Under the pieces are notes generated by a model. The model saw only the letters and a program-made list of their open reading frames with translations. It was not told the DNA's origin and did no database searches. This document shows, piece by piece, positions 10,209 to 20,705 of a stretch of DNA of 64,000 bases (within the stretch, counting starts at the first letter, position 1; each line of letters opens with the position of its first letter). A program made the translations under genes and the position numbers. Where the stretch lies: the NCBI GenBank assembly GCA_024734495.1, contig JALMQS010000133.1:865182-929181 (forward strand). The letters are read 5' to 3'. The DNA is from Forficula auricularia. Its lineage: Eukaryota; Arthropoda; Insecta; Dermaptera; Forficulidae.

Positions 10209-10726
10209 GCAGAAATGGGGTTTAATTCAAAACAAAAACTACTATGCTCCTCCTCAATCATCTTAGAAAACAGGAAGTTGCTATTGAAGACATATGTATG
10301 GAGCATAGCCATGTACGGGTGTGAAACCTGGACAATTAGAGAAGCGGAGAGAAAGAGATTAGAAGCTTTCGAAATGTGGTGCTACAGAAGAATGATGAAT
10401 ATCAAATGGATGGATAAAATTACAAATGAAGAAGTTCTTGGAAGAATCGGAGAAAGAAGAACCTTGTGGAAGAGTCTGAAGAAGAGAAGAGGTCAGATGA
10501 TGGGGCACACACTGAGACATGGAGGACTGCTTAGGAATATCTTGGAGGGGGAGGTGGGAAAGAAAAGGGGAAGGGGAAGACCCAGATTAGAATATTTCAA
10601 CCAAATAATTGGGGATATGGGATGCCAGACATTTAGAGGTCAAACAGCTGGCGGGGGACAGAGTCGAGTGGAGACGGATTGTTGCATCAAACCAGTCTTA
10701 GGACTCTATACTCAATGATGATGATG
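10209..10726 (+). mobile_element. 5'-truncated LINE copy with a perfect 10-bp target-site duplication
   Basis: This is the 3' 518 bp of the same element as 3-929, encoding MGFNSKQKLLC through YGCETWT, FEMWCYRRMM and the basic C-terminus. It begins directly after AATTGCAATT (10199-10208) and ends with an ATGATGATG tail followed by the same AATTGCAATT (10727-10736). Truncation plus the duplication is the signature of target-primed reverse transcription. One missing base near 10635, relative to the first copy, changes the C-terminal frame. It is a dead insertion. Confidence 0.92.
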
Positions 10727-11020
10727 AATTGCAATTATTTCATATTTGGTGTGGTAAATCGTCTTCAAATTTTAACAGTGTGTTTATTATGCTTTTAATG
10801 ACTTATATTCCAAGTTTCGAAGACTTCTTGAATTTTTGCATTTGTGAAAGAACTACCTTAACCTGGAGGTCGGTGAACATAGAAATATAGAATTCCAAAA
10901 CTATTATATTGACATAAGGTTTGGAACCTCAATTTGCGTGTTCGACTCGCAATTGCCCGGCTTATTTCATATTTTTGAACAGCTCCTAAATCAGTAACCT
11001 ATGCGCTAGAGATAGCTATT

Positions 11021-11850
11021 TTTACTTTACCATACAGAGTATGGTCAAGTATTGTAATCCTGCTTGAAAAAAGTGTTTTTTTCCTTCTTTTTTCAAAATA
11101 TCTAAAAAACGGCTTAAACTATTTCGATTAAAAAAATTGAGCAAAACCATGGCATTTTGCTCTACAAAAAAGCTCTAATAAGTGAACATCGAAAAAATTA
11201 TATTTTTTGAGATAATAATTATTTTGTCAAAATGTCTGTTAGTTAGTTAGTTAGTCTGTAGTTACCAAATTTGTGGACGAACTAGCACAAAAACTAGTGT
11301 GAATATCAAAACCAAATTTCACACGTAGTTTTGCTCTATTGAGATTAAGAGCTGATTAGATTTTGGTGCATATCGACCCAAAATTAAGGGAGTGGAGGGG
11401 GTTAATAATTAAAAATCTAGGTCGTTTGAGCAAACTCAACCAAATTTTGTATACATAATCAGTGGGTCCCCAGAAGTCTAAAAATGCAAAAACTAACCGC
11501 CCAAAATGGGGGGAGGGGTGGAGGGTCAAAAAATGAAAATCTTGGCCATTTACCAAACTCAACCAAATTTTGTATACATAATCAGTGGGTCCCCAGAAGT
11601 CTAAAAATGCAAAAACTAACCGCCCAAAATGGGGGGAGGGGTGGAGGGTCAAAAAATGAAAATGTTGGCCATTTACCAAACTCAACCAAATTTTATGTAA
11701 TCAGTGGGCCCCTAGGAGTTTAAAAATTGCAACCAATCTAACCCCCTCCCCTACATGATTATAAATAATTTTATTAAATATTAATGTAAGTGAGGGGCCA
11801 GGTTGTATGGTAAAGTCAAGTGGATGGCCACATCAGAACACGTCAGCTTA
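11021..11850 (+). mobile_element. Family P element, copy 1
   Basis: It starts TTTACTTTACCATACAGAGT, a short palindrome with GTATGGTCAAGTA, and runs through the conserved TTGAGCAAAACCATGGCATT and CAAAATGTCTGTTAG regions. It ends GGTTGTATGGTAAAGTCAAG then GGCCACATCAGAACACGTCA. The two ends share an inverted TTTACCATACA. The interior holds minisatellite units 123 bp apart (11486 and 11609). The same layout recurs at 16556, 28736, 30712, 52850, 53410 and 62624. No protein is encoded; it is probably a non-autonomous DNA transposon of unknown class. Confidence 0.75.
11440..11715 (+). repeat. Internal minisatellite of family P
   Basis: Units of 123 bp: GCAAAAACTAACCGCCCAAA, a G-run, a GTCAAAAAATGAAAATCTTG-like segment, and CCAAATTTTGTATACATAAT. 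The first two are almost identical; a third is truncated. Confidence 0.8.
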
Positions 11851-13190
11851 TTGTATCTCATAAACGAATCACATTAGTTGAGTTACCCGAAAACGTTTTC
11901 CCAATACAAGCAGCCATGGGATAAACTACTTCGGTTGACTCTAACCTTCTCAATAGTCCTTCAAGTAATGTTTTAAATTTCAGCTCGAATATCTTATTTC
12001 TTCTTCCACTTCATTTAAGGTAATGAGCAAAGAAACTGTTATTTCAAAATCTAAATAAAAAGAAACTTTTCGTTAATAAGATTCACCCTCTCTCTCTTGA
12101 GTGTTTTTTCTTCTTCATCTATTTCTGGAATGATTCAATTCAAGAGGGAATTAGTAATTAAAGTCTTAGATTTTGTTCGTTCGTCACCTTTTCTTCCGGA
12201 TATTTGTTCAAGTAATTAATCACCGAAAGGTAGAATAAATATTTAACTGCTCCGTTTTGCCTGAACCACCCCCTGCAACCCTTTCCGCCCTTAGCTACCC
12301 TTTCTGCCGCCCTTTCATTTTCAACCAAAAGCAAAACAGAGATGAATTTCTTTTCAATTCACATTCTATTCAAACGTTTTATTATTTAGTTCTTATACTT
12401 AATTTATATACAAACACACATATTATAATGAATGTTAACGTTACTAATTTAAATTTTAATTCATTTTTCAATAATAAATAATATTTTGCGTTTTGTAAAA
12501 TGAGGGCGAAAATGAAAGAGATTTGAAAATAAAATTGAAAAAGAATAGGTAGACAAAAGGTCTTTTGATGCTCGTTTTTTTCTTTCGCGAATTGAATATT
12601 CATCCAAGAGTCTGAGTAAGTTTGTCCTTGTGTGATTTTCTTTTAGAGATAAAATGACATTTACCTTAGATAGAATATTTGAAATAATAATTAATAATTC
12701 AAAATTATTTTTCATTATTAGTTGTGATCTGTGTTGCAAAGATCACTTTAATTAGATTAAGATTAATTTGATTTACATTTATTTCACTTAAAAAAGAATA
12801 TAGTAGACTGGGGGAAGATGCTCTAGTTTTTAACTTTATTTTAGATAAAATAGCACATTGGTTTTATTTTTAACCAACCATTTTATCAACAATTATATGT
12901 ACTTTTTGTGATTAATAAAAAAATAAGTTTCGCTTTGAAAAACTCTTTTTTACATAAAAAAAAATTGTAAACGTTTGCAATTTCGGCAGCTTACCCCAAT
13001 CTCTCTTTGGAATTACTTTCGAATTCATTAGATAATCTATTGTCATCTATTGTCTCCTACTTGAAATGAAAGTGGAAGTAGGTGTACACGATTTTATGTC
13101 GCGGTTCACCCCTCGAGTAAGATGACCGATACTTTTGGGGTAAGATGCCTTATGGGGAATCAATGCAAAGTGTAATAATAAAACTTGAGT
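11851..13190. other. No gene seen
   Basis: AT-rich DNA. Pyrimidine-rich tracts lie around 12090-12120 and 12250-12320. Short open frames on both strands in 12257-12739 overlap each other and have no recognisable features. Confidence 0.45.
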
Positions 13191-13194
13191 AAGA

Positions 13195-13435
13195 TACGAG
13201 GTAGGTGTCACAAAAATGAAACAAAATTGGATTTTGAATTCGATATATGTTCGGGGTTAGCCCATCATCAGGAGTCCAAGAAAACTGATGATGGACTAAC
13301 CCCCGAGTATATCGAATTCAAACCTCAATTTTGTTTTATTTGTTTTTATGTGAAACTTACCTAGTATCTCTTACTCAAGTTTTATTATTATATTGAAATG
13401 TTTCGCCTAGAACCAACACCTAACTCCTTAAAAAA
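13195..13435. mobile_element. Short palindromic element with back-to-back hammerhead-like motifs
   Basis: GATTTTGAATTCGATATATG on the left and CGAGTATATCGAATTCAAAC on the right are inverted copies separated by only about 20 bp. The minus motif has CTGATGA at 13265-13271 (reverse strand), the plus motif at 13285-13291; both then read GGG or GGA, a loop and CCCC-GA. GAA is altered in the plus copy and position 15.1 is altered in the minus copy, so both look inactive. The right part ends in GTTTCGCCTAGAACCAACACC, the family end motif. Confidence 0.6.
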
Positions 13436-13544
13436 TTTTGCAAAGTAGTTATTAAATCAATCCCAGTTTATTAAAATGTAATAACATTACTTTATATTAT
13501 TTTGATTATTTATGACCATCGATTAAATTAATAAGTTGTTGTTA

Positions 13545-13850
13545 GAAATACAGGACAATAGCTTATGCAAATAATTTCTTATCTCTCTACGACTAATGTC
13601 GTCAACTTTGTTGACTCTTCGGGCTCAAACAAAGTTAACTGCTTTGCATATTTCTTTGCATATTTGTTTGAACAGCAATCTGTCCAATGACTGGGCTTAT
13701 GTGTTTGCTAAGAATGAATATTAATAGAATGACAAATATGCAAAGAAGTTAATTTGTTTGAGCCCTGAGGAAGTCAACAAAGTTGACGAAACGTTGGCAA
13801 AAACCAAAAAATTATTTGCATAAGCTATTGTCCTTATTTCCCTACAACAA
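13545..13850. mobile_element. Inverted-repeat element with divergent hammerhead-like motifs
   Basis: The outer arms ACAATAGCTTATGCAAATAA and TTATTTGCATAAGCTATTGT are perfect inverted copies. GTTTGAGCCC and GTCAACAAAGTTGAC occur in both halves, facing outward. The left, minus-strand motif has lost its GAAACGT (it reads GACATTAG). The right one is complete. It is non-coding and about 300 bp long. Confidence 0.75.
13762..13798 (+). ncRNA. Small hammerhead motif, stem III = ACGT, strong stem II
   Basis: CTGAGGA (13765-13771), extra A, 6-bp stem II GTCAAC (13773-13778) with GTTGAC (13782-13787) around an AAA loop, GAA (13788-13790), ACGT (13791-13794), cleavage-site T (13795). Stem I is GCC (13762-13764) with GGC (13796-13798). 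Confidence 0.75.
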
Positions 13851-14181
13851 CTTATTAATTACTTTTTATTTGTTTAATGTTCTTTGATACTTTTAAGTAA
13901 TATTTCCGATTTTGAAAAATTTTGGAGGTCATTTTCGTTCCTTGATCCTCGATTAGACTTTTTTATGTATGTCCGAGACATTTCTGGAAAGAAACCATCG
14001 GAATAGTTTCCAAAAATTAGTTTTAAATGTATAGTAATTCAAACCAACATCTTATACCAACGCGGAAACTAGGGCATCTTACCCCAAAAAATGTTCGTCG
14101 TCTTCCCCCAAAGCACTGGACAAGTCACCGTCCCGCCTAGCACCACGCAGCAGTGGCAGACGGGGGTCATTACGGATTGCA

Positions 14182-14388
14182 GGGCCAGTTGTAGTGTCGG
14201 CTTGGTAAACATTTTTAAACGTTGACAGGGTAAACCTAAAATTACCTTGTGCCGGATGGGATGGTCAATCAGATGACAGGCACTTTCATCTAATTGGCCA
14301 TCCCACCCGGCACAAGGTGAATTTAAAGGTTTTACCCCTTTGTCAACGTTTGAAAGGAGTTTACCAACAGACATACAACTGGTCCTAA
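14182..14388. mobile_element. Fold-back (palindromic) element, copy 1
   Basis: The ends GGGCCAGTTGTAGTGTCGG and AGACATACAACTGGTCC are inverted. Inner arms AAACGTTGAC...ACCTTGTGCCGGATGG and CCGGCACAAGGT...GTCAACGTTT pair over about 65 bp around a TCAGATGACAGGCACTTTCA centre. It is the same family as 61353-61564. The transcript would form one long hairpin. Confidence 0.85.
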
Positions 14389-14399
14389 GAGAAAGCCCA

Positions 14400-14960
14400 C
14401 ACTTCAAACTCACTAAAACTAACCGAGTTATTCTTCTTCTTTCAAAACTACGGCTAATATGAATGAGTAAAGTATGTTTGGATATGATTTCGGGTACTTA
14501 CCAGAGAAATCGGAATGACAAAATAGTTTAAAAACACCACTTAAAACTGTGATTAATCAACAAAAACTATTTGTATACTCTCACTGGGCACGTGCCTTCA
14601 TTCCAACTTACTGGTTAGCTGTTTTACCGCATGGGCGTGGGTGATAAGGCATCTTGTACAATAAGGCGTCTCACGCCAATCTACCCTATGTGCGTGACCC
14701 CCAAAAAGTCAAATTTCTAGGTGATTTTTGTACCAGCCCAAAATCAATCAAATACTTAAATTAAAACTCTAGAAATTTTTTTTAAATTAGTTTCATTTAT
14801 CCCTGTGAGCATTAAATAAAAACGAATTTGATTTTTCAAACATTTTGGAAGATATAAAATTTTTTCTGCTGCAAGGCGCTTCATCCAACCAGTGATACAT
14901 ATTATATATTAGTAAATCGACTCTGTATTTTTCTTCTTTAAGTATTTTTTGGCATTATCA
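14400..14960. other. No gene seen
   Basis: AT-rich DNA without recognised frames or repeats. Confidence 0.4.
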
Positions 14961-14964
14961 GATG

Positions 14965-15075
14965 TGATGTCATAAATAAAAGAAGCTCAGAAACAATGCA
15001 AAACTTTCGATTTATTATTAAGCCGTCTTCAGGGAACCGAGGTTTCTGAGCATCTTTTATTTATCGCCACAAATT
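14965..15075. mobile_element. Tiny palindromic element with a decayed minus-strand hammerhead-like motif
   Basis: GTCATAAATAAAAGAAGCTC and GAGCATCTTTTATTTATC are inverted arms around TTTCTGAG. Inside, the minus strand reads CTGAAGA, C, a weak stem, then GAAAGTTTTGC: the GAAA is present but stem III is degenerate. Confidence 0.45.
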
Positions 15076-15119
15076 TCATAATTTCAATAATATAATACAG
15101 ATATTACGGGTATAAGATA

Positions 15120-16062
15120 GGTACGTATGTGAGCCTGACTTGCACTTGGCCGGATAGTTAACTTACCTGTACTAACAGATTTCAACCAGGTGCGAAACCC
15201 GGCTTCGGCGGGCATCTTGCTGGCCAGAGGACTAAGCCCCATGGACACTGTAGTGAGTTTTTAAAATAATAATTTAAATTACCTGATTTTAATAAATTTT
15301 ATTTGTCATGAAATATTTTATTTATTTATATATTTAAAACGTACACTTTAGATAAATTAATTTATGTGAATTTACAAGTTATTTAAAATTTTAATGATGA
15401 TAGATTGTTTCTGTACATAAATTATAAGTAGGAAAGACCAGGGTTACTTGTTACAGGAGCAATTTGTTATATTCACTTTTAAAACCGTGACATTAAATAG
15501 GTATAAAGCAGCAAATTTGATAAGATGACGTTTAGCGTTCCCGAATTTGGTTCTCTGTGTAGTTATATTAAGATCCGCGGCGTCATTGAGTTCAGTTTTT
15601 GTGTTTTTATGGTATCTGAGTAATTATAGTAATCCTTGAGTTGTGCAAAATTTTATTTAGTTCTCACAAGCAGAGATTAGGTGAGGTAGAGAGAGGTCAT
15701 ACCATCCTTGTTAAGGTTTTGACCAGGTTTCCTTAACAACTTATGATAAATGCCGGTATGGCTAATGCGTCGCTTGCTCCTGGTATCGGGTTTTTGCGCG
15801 GAATTTTTAAATTACTTTTGTCTTTTGATGGAAATCTATGGTCATGTTATTTGTTAATGAGCATACATTTCTATTTTTTTTCTTTTTCTTTTTTTTTTTT
15901 TACTTGCTTATTATTTGTTAAATTGTTGTAATTAATTTGTATTGATGTTTATTAATGTATTGTAGTTAATTTGTATTGATGTTTTGGTTGACCTAGCCAC
16001 CGAGGACTTGTGCCTCTAAGCAGGTCGAGGAATAAAGATTTATTTATTTATTTATTTATTAT
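15120..16062 (+). repeat. Non-coding stretch ending in a LINE/SINE-like 3' tail
   Basis: 15120-15240 has a GC-richer segment with a CCGGCTTCGGCGGG hairpin like a Helitron 3' end, but no CTRR was placed. Further on, 15990-16062 ends ...GTCGAGGAATAAAGATTTATT followed by (TATT)n, which resembles the polyadenylation signal plus short-repeat tail of some insect retroelements. No protein is readable between them. Confidence 0.4.
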
Positions 16063-16077
16063 TATACTGTCAACTAA

Positions 16078-16560
16078 TTAAAAAAAAATTCTTAAAAAAA
16101 TTCTGAAAATGGGGGTAATAAGGGACCCTTTGTATCACTTGAGGATTTTTGGAGTGGTTCATAAATTTAATTTTTAGTTGAGATATAAAAATAAATATTA
16201 TATTCGAGCTCTCTATATAATATACTATTAGAATAAATTTAAATTTCTTTAAAAATGAAACTTTATTTTATTAAAAAAATCTGAAAATGAGACGTAATGG
16301 GGGACCCTTAGTATCATTTGAGGATTTTTGGAGTGGTTCATAAATTTAATTTTTAGGAGAGATATAAAAATAAAGTGGATATTGATGAGGCAGTTCAAAA
16401 AAAGAAGATAATTTATACTATCTTTTTATTTTTATTCAAAAACCGATGTTTCGGAGGCTATTCTCTCCTTCTTTATGATTTTTAAAAGTCAGTGAATATT
16501 ATATTCGAGCTCTCTATATAATATACTATTAGAATAAATTAAAATTTCTTTAAAAATAAG
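16078..16560 (+). repeat. Direct duplication of about 185 bp; the second copy is interrupted
   Basis: Copy A (about 16085-16260) and copy B (about 16270-16560) share GAGGATTTTTGGAGTGGTTC and CGAGCTCTCTATATAATATA. Copy B is split after GATATAAAAATAAA by a 122-bp insert (16375-16496). Copy A therefore shows the empty site. Confidence 0.8.
16375..16496 (-). mobile_element. 122-bp insert: solitary hammerhead-like unit
   Basis: The insert begins GTGGATATTGATGAGGCAG and ends AAAGTCAGTGAA; relatives are at 18770-18830 and 19190-19600. On the minus strand it carries a decayed motif: AAAGA, GGAGAG...CCTCC, GAA, ACAT (for ACGT), CGG. The uninterrupted copy A nearby lacks it, so this unit moved by itself. 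Confidence 0.65.
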
Positions 16561-17284
16561 CTGACGTGTTCTGATCTGGCCATCCACTTGACTTTACTAC
16601 ATACAACCTGGCCCCTCACTTACATTAATATTTAATAAAATTATTTATAATCATGTAGTGAGGGGGTTAGTTTTTTGAATTTTTAGACTTCTGGGGACCC
16701 ACTGATTATGTATACAAAATTTGGTTGAGTTTGGTAAATGGCCAAGATTTTCATTTTTATGTCCCCCCCCATTTTGGGCGGTTAGATTTTGCATTTTTAG
16801 GCTTCTGGGGGTCAACTGATTATGTATACAAAATTTGGTTGAGTTTGCTCAAACGACCTAGATTTTTAATTTTTAACCCCCCTCCACCCCCCTTAATGTT
16901 GGGTCGATATGCACCAAAATCTAATCAGCTCTTAATCTCAATGGACCAAAACTACGTGTGAAATTTGGTTTCGATATTCAAACTAGTTTTTGAGCTAGCT
17001 CGTCCACAAAAATTTGCTAACGCACAGACTAACTAACTAACTAACTAACAATTAGACAACCAGACTAACAGACATTTTGACAAAACAATTATTAGCTCGA
17101 AAAATATAATTTTTCCGATGTTCACTTATTGGGGCTTTTTTGTAGAGCGAAATACTATGGTTTCGCTCAATTTTTTTAATCGAAATAGTTTCAGCTGTTT
17201 TTGAGATATTTCGAAAAAAAGAAAGAAAAAAACACTTTTTTCATGCACGATTACAATACTTGACCATACTGTATGGTAAAGTAA
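16556..17284 (-). mobile_element. Family P element, copy 2
   Basis: Reverse orientation. It starts AAGCTGACGTGTTCTGATCT and ends CTTGACCATACTGTATGGTA. It has two minisatellite units (TGTATACAAAATTTGGTTGA at about 16711 and 16826). It is non-coding. Confidence 0.75.
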
Positions 17285-18160
17285 TAAAACATTATTTTCT
17301 TAAAAAACAGAAAATGGCCCTTTAGTGGGTTCTATAATTAAAAGAAAAATTACGTCGGCCTCGTCGCGCAAGCCGATTATAATAAGTATAGATAATTGTG
17401 TTAACAGGCCCCCTCTCGATTTTCGTTATAAATAAATCCTTTGGCAAATTAATATTTAATGTGACATTTTATACAATTAACAACAATCTTAGTTAAGTAG
17501 CTCATTTTTCTTTGAATTAAAAATTAATTCTAACTTATTAATTATTAAATTGAATTAGCCGAGGGCGCTTCATTTCCTCCCCTTTTGAAAACAAGACAAA
17601 AAATAAATACTTCCTCGTGACATATATCAAAATTACAATGTTTAAGTTTTTGCTAAAAACTCTTAATGGAGACAGAGGGAGTAATATCTGTATCTGTATC
17701 TGTATCTGTAGTGAAGGGACACTCGTTTAAATCCGACTACTACTCATTTCCCTTGCGTATTATTAAATTATCTCTCACCCCTCTACTTTCTCTCTTCACA
17801 CCCCTTTCTCTAACCCTGTTAAGGCAATTGCAAGATCTGGCAACCTCTTACAAACTTTATCTCCCTTAACTCTATTTATCCCTTTCTTTATATTCTTAAT
17901 TTAAATCCTGGCTTTTTTTTCCACCCTCGTTTCCCTCTATTTAGCAAGTTTTCCAGTTAAATATTACCCTTGTATGGGTTGATTTTTCAAATTATCACTT
18001 AAACGTTATAAAAGAATTAAGGATGTGATAATACTATTAGAATACACAACTTCAAATTGTAGACTTTTCAAGCAAATAAAACCGACTAGTATTTCGAAAC
18101 TTCATTCATTTGAGATTATTCATTAATTAAGGGAGTTAGGGACGGTACCGCGATATTTCA
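17285..18160. other. No gene seen; a short TCTGTA repeat
   Basis: Mostly AT-rich. A (TCTGTA)n microsatellite lies at about 17687-17710. The small frame over it is low-complexity serine/valine and is not credible as a gene. Confidence 0.45.
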
Positions 18161-18163
18161 ACC

Positions 18164-18228
18164 CCCGACAAAATATCCCCGACAAAATCATCCCCCGACA
18201 AAATATCCCCCGACAAAATATCCCCCTC
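18164..18228 (+). repeat. Short tandem repeat of CCCCCGACAAAATAT
   Basis: About four 15-bp units, one with a CAT insertion, directly followed by a CTCTCT/poly-T tract. Confidence 0.75.
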
Positions 18229-18940
18229 TCTCTTTTTTTTTAATTAGGACCATCAAAAAAATATAAAACCATTTTAAAATAAAATTTAAAAAAAATTACA
18301 AAATAAAAAATTAATAAATTATATATATATAGTTTATTTATATACGTATCGTCGCCTTAGAGTGTAAACCTGCTAAATCCACCTAGAACCAACACCTAAC
18401 TCCTTAAAAGTTACTGGTAAATCCATTTTTAACGCATATGACATATTAATACCGTTCGAAAGAAAAAGATGCAACATCGTCCAATTAAAACTGCTACTTA
18501 AAATTTATTAAGATCGTAAGTTGTAGAAAAAAATGTGAAAAATAGTTTCTTTCCCAAACAACAATATTACATTTTTTGAAGATTTTTGTCTGTCCTGTAA
18601 AATATCCTTGTAGTTAGTTAGCAGATTTATATTCTAATGCGACGATATCTAATTTTTTATATATAATTACTTCAAATTTGTTAATATAAATAGATTTTAA
18701 ATTTGTAAAGAAATCGCGATAGATTTTATCTACTAGAACCGAGATCAAATGTATTAGTTTTAATTAAGTGGATATCGATGAGGCAGTCCAAAAAAGAAGA
18801 AGATAATTTACACTATCTTTTAATTAAAGATAAGAGTAAATAAATATTATATTTAATAATGATTTAATATGAGTTAAGGATTCTAGGTCACTTATTTCAC
18901 ATTAAAATTAAAAAATTAAAAGATATAAATTTTTTTCTTT

Positions 18941-18980
18941 TTCAATATATATTTCGGGCTATCAACCCATCTTCAGGAAG
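18941..18980 (-). ncRNA. Small hammerhead-like motif, stem III = AT repeat
   Basis: On the minus strand: stem I TTC, CTGAAGA (18970-18976 reversed), extra T, GGG, loop, CCC, GAA, ATATATAT, T, then GAA closing stem I. A plus-strand partner at 18990-19030 keeps GGG...CCC-GAA-ATAT but has lost CTGAAGA. Confidence 0.6.
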
Positions 18981-19198
18981 TACAGAAAGTTACTTTGGGT
19001 TGATAGCCCGAAAATATATATATTGAAAAAGAAAAAAATTTTATATCTTTTAATTTTTTAATTTTAATGTGAAATAAGACCTAGAACTAACTCATAGTAA
19101 ATCAATATTAAATATAATATTTATTTAGTCTTATCTTTATTAAAGATGTTTCACCTTGCACCAACACCACAATCTCTACTAATTATCTTTTTATTCAT

Positions 19199-19244
19199 AA
19201 AACCGACGTTTCGGAGGCTATTCCCTCCTTCTTCATGGTTTTGA
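19199..19244 (-). ncRNA. Hammerhead-like motif with core change C3 to A
   Basis: On the minus strand: AAAACC, A (where C is expected), TGAAGA, extra A, GGAGG...CCTCC, GAA, ACGT, C, GGTTTT. Stems I (6 bp) and II (5 bp) are perfect but the core C3 is A, which should prevent cleavage unless another register forms. Confidence 0.5.
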
Positions 19245-19487
19245 AAAGTCAGTAAAGGAAATCCAATGCGACATTCCCCTCTGTCTCCTCTTTCAGTTGC
19301 AGTAACAATAATATATTGTATTTACACTATCTTTGCATTAAAGATAATGTAGTAAATAAATATTATATTTAATAATGATTTACTATGAGTTAAGGATTCT
19401 AGGTCACTTATTTCACATTGAAAAATTAAAAAATTAAAAGATATAAAAATAAATATATCACAATTGGATTTCATTTACTGACTTTTC

Positions 19488-19531
19488 AAAACCATGAAGA
19501 AGGAGGGAATAGCCTCCGAAACGTCGGTTTT
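19488..19531 (+). ncRNA. Hammerhead-like motif, perfect stems, C3 to A
   Basis: Stem I AAAACC (19488-19493) with GGTTTT (19526-19531), A at 19494 in place of C3, TGAAGA, extra A, GGAGG (19502-19506) with CCTCC (19513-19517), GAA, ACGT (19521-19524), C at 19525. It is a divergent partner of 19199-19244. Confidence 0.5.
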
Positions 19532-19844
19532 ATGAATAAAAAGATAGTGTAAATTATCTTCTTTTTTTGGACTGCCTCATCAATATCCACTTAATTCACT
19601 TATCAGTCCGTCTCCAAAATTTACTCCAATCTTATTAGTTTTAATTAAATGTTTAATATTTAAATTCTCAAAAAATACATACTGTGTAGGAATAATGATG
19701 TTATCAGGAGAGACTACCATATTTCCATTGTTTTATTTAAAAAAAATGGCTTTTAAAAAAATATAAATGTAAATTGTGATCCATGATACAACACTCTCTC
19801 CTACATAATTAACATATATATATTCAAATTCACATTTATCATAC

Positions 19845-20705
19845 CACATATATATAAAATTCTTTGCCCGATACACTCACTCACACACTCACTCACTCAT
19901 CATCAAAATAGCCAGAACCACTGGACATAGAAACATGAAATTTGGAGAGGATATTACATCTATGACATAGGGACTCAGTAAGAAAGGATTTTTCGAAATT
20001 CGACCCCTGAGAGGGTCAAAAGGGGCAAATTGTGTTTTCACTGATTATGCGATGTCTCTTAAGGATGATAAAATATCTACTTGCTTTTTACTTATAAAAA
20101 TACTAAATTAAAATATCTAAAAACAAATTTCTTGATTTTTTTAAATTCGACTCCTAAAGGGGTCAAAAGGGACAAAATATCTTTGCAATGTGTTTACACT
20201 AATTACGCATTTTCAATTAAGAACGATAAGATATCTACTTGATTTTTACTTAATAAATTTCTAAATACAAATATCTAAAATGTAATTTCAGGATTATTTG
20301 AAATTCGACTCCTAACTATCCAAAATGTGAGTGGGGGCAAAAATTAAAACTCTCCGATCTTGATCAAATTTTATAGAGTTATTCTTTATTACTTTAAGAA
20401 ACTATTCCTGTAAAATTCAACTATCAAAATTGACTGTATGGGGCGAAGGGGGGGGGGGGCAAATTATAGAAATTTTTAGCTTTTTTGTACATTTATCCTT
20501 TAGAAAATTGTGGATTATTTATTTGCAAATATCTAAAAAAATTCAAGATTTTCTTGTAATCCGACCCCCCTTTTTTGGGAATGGAGGTTTTTTTTTAATG
20601 AATTTTGGAGACCTATTAATCACATGCCGAGACGCTGCCCGCCAGGGCCACTGCCGGAGGGCCGAGCTGTAGAGGGCGTGCCGAAGGCACGCCTGGAGCA
20701 GCTCG
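19845..20705 (+). mobile_element. Helitron-like element, copy 1
   Basis: It begins CATATATATAAAATTCTTTG (a decayed TCTATATATATAAAA start). It ends after a perfect terminal hairpin GGCGTGCC-GAA-GGCACGCC and GGAGCAGCTCG, followed by TATT. A longer relative lies reversed at 58139-59363. The 3' tetranucleotide is CTCG rather than CTRR, so membership is Helitron-like rather than canonical. The interior has repeated GACCCCTGAGAGGGTCAAAA-type segments. It has no Rep/helicase frame. Confidence 0.7.

Larger units (their letters stand above)
18370..19610. mobile_element. Composite of nested inverted-repeat elements with several hammerhead-like motifs
   Basis: AAGTGGATATCGATGAGGCA (18766) reappears inverted at about 19570-19595. 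TTTAATAATGATTTAATATG (18857) recurs direct at 19367 and inverted at 19105. AATTAAAAGATATAAA and TTTATATCTTTTAATT arms face each other around 18920-19060. GTTTCACCTTGCACCAACACC at about 19149 and CCACCTAGAACCAACACC at 18380 are family end motifs. At least two units have inserted in or beside one another. No protein is encoded. Confidence 0.6.

Noticed and set aside
14069..14413. 114-residue minus-strand frame
   Set aside because: It lies across the fold-back element and reflects its palindrome, not a protein.
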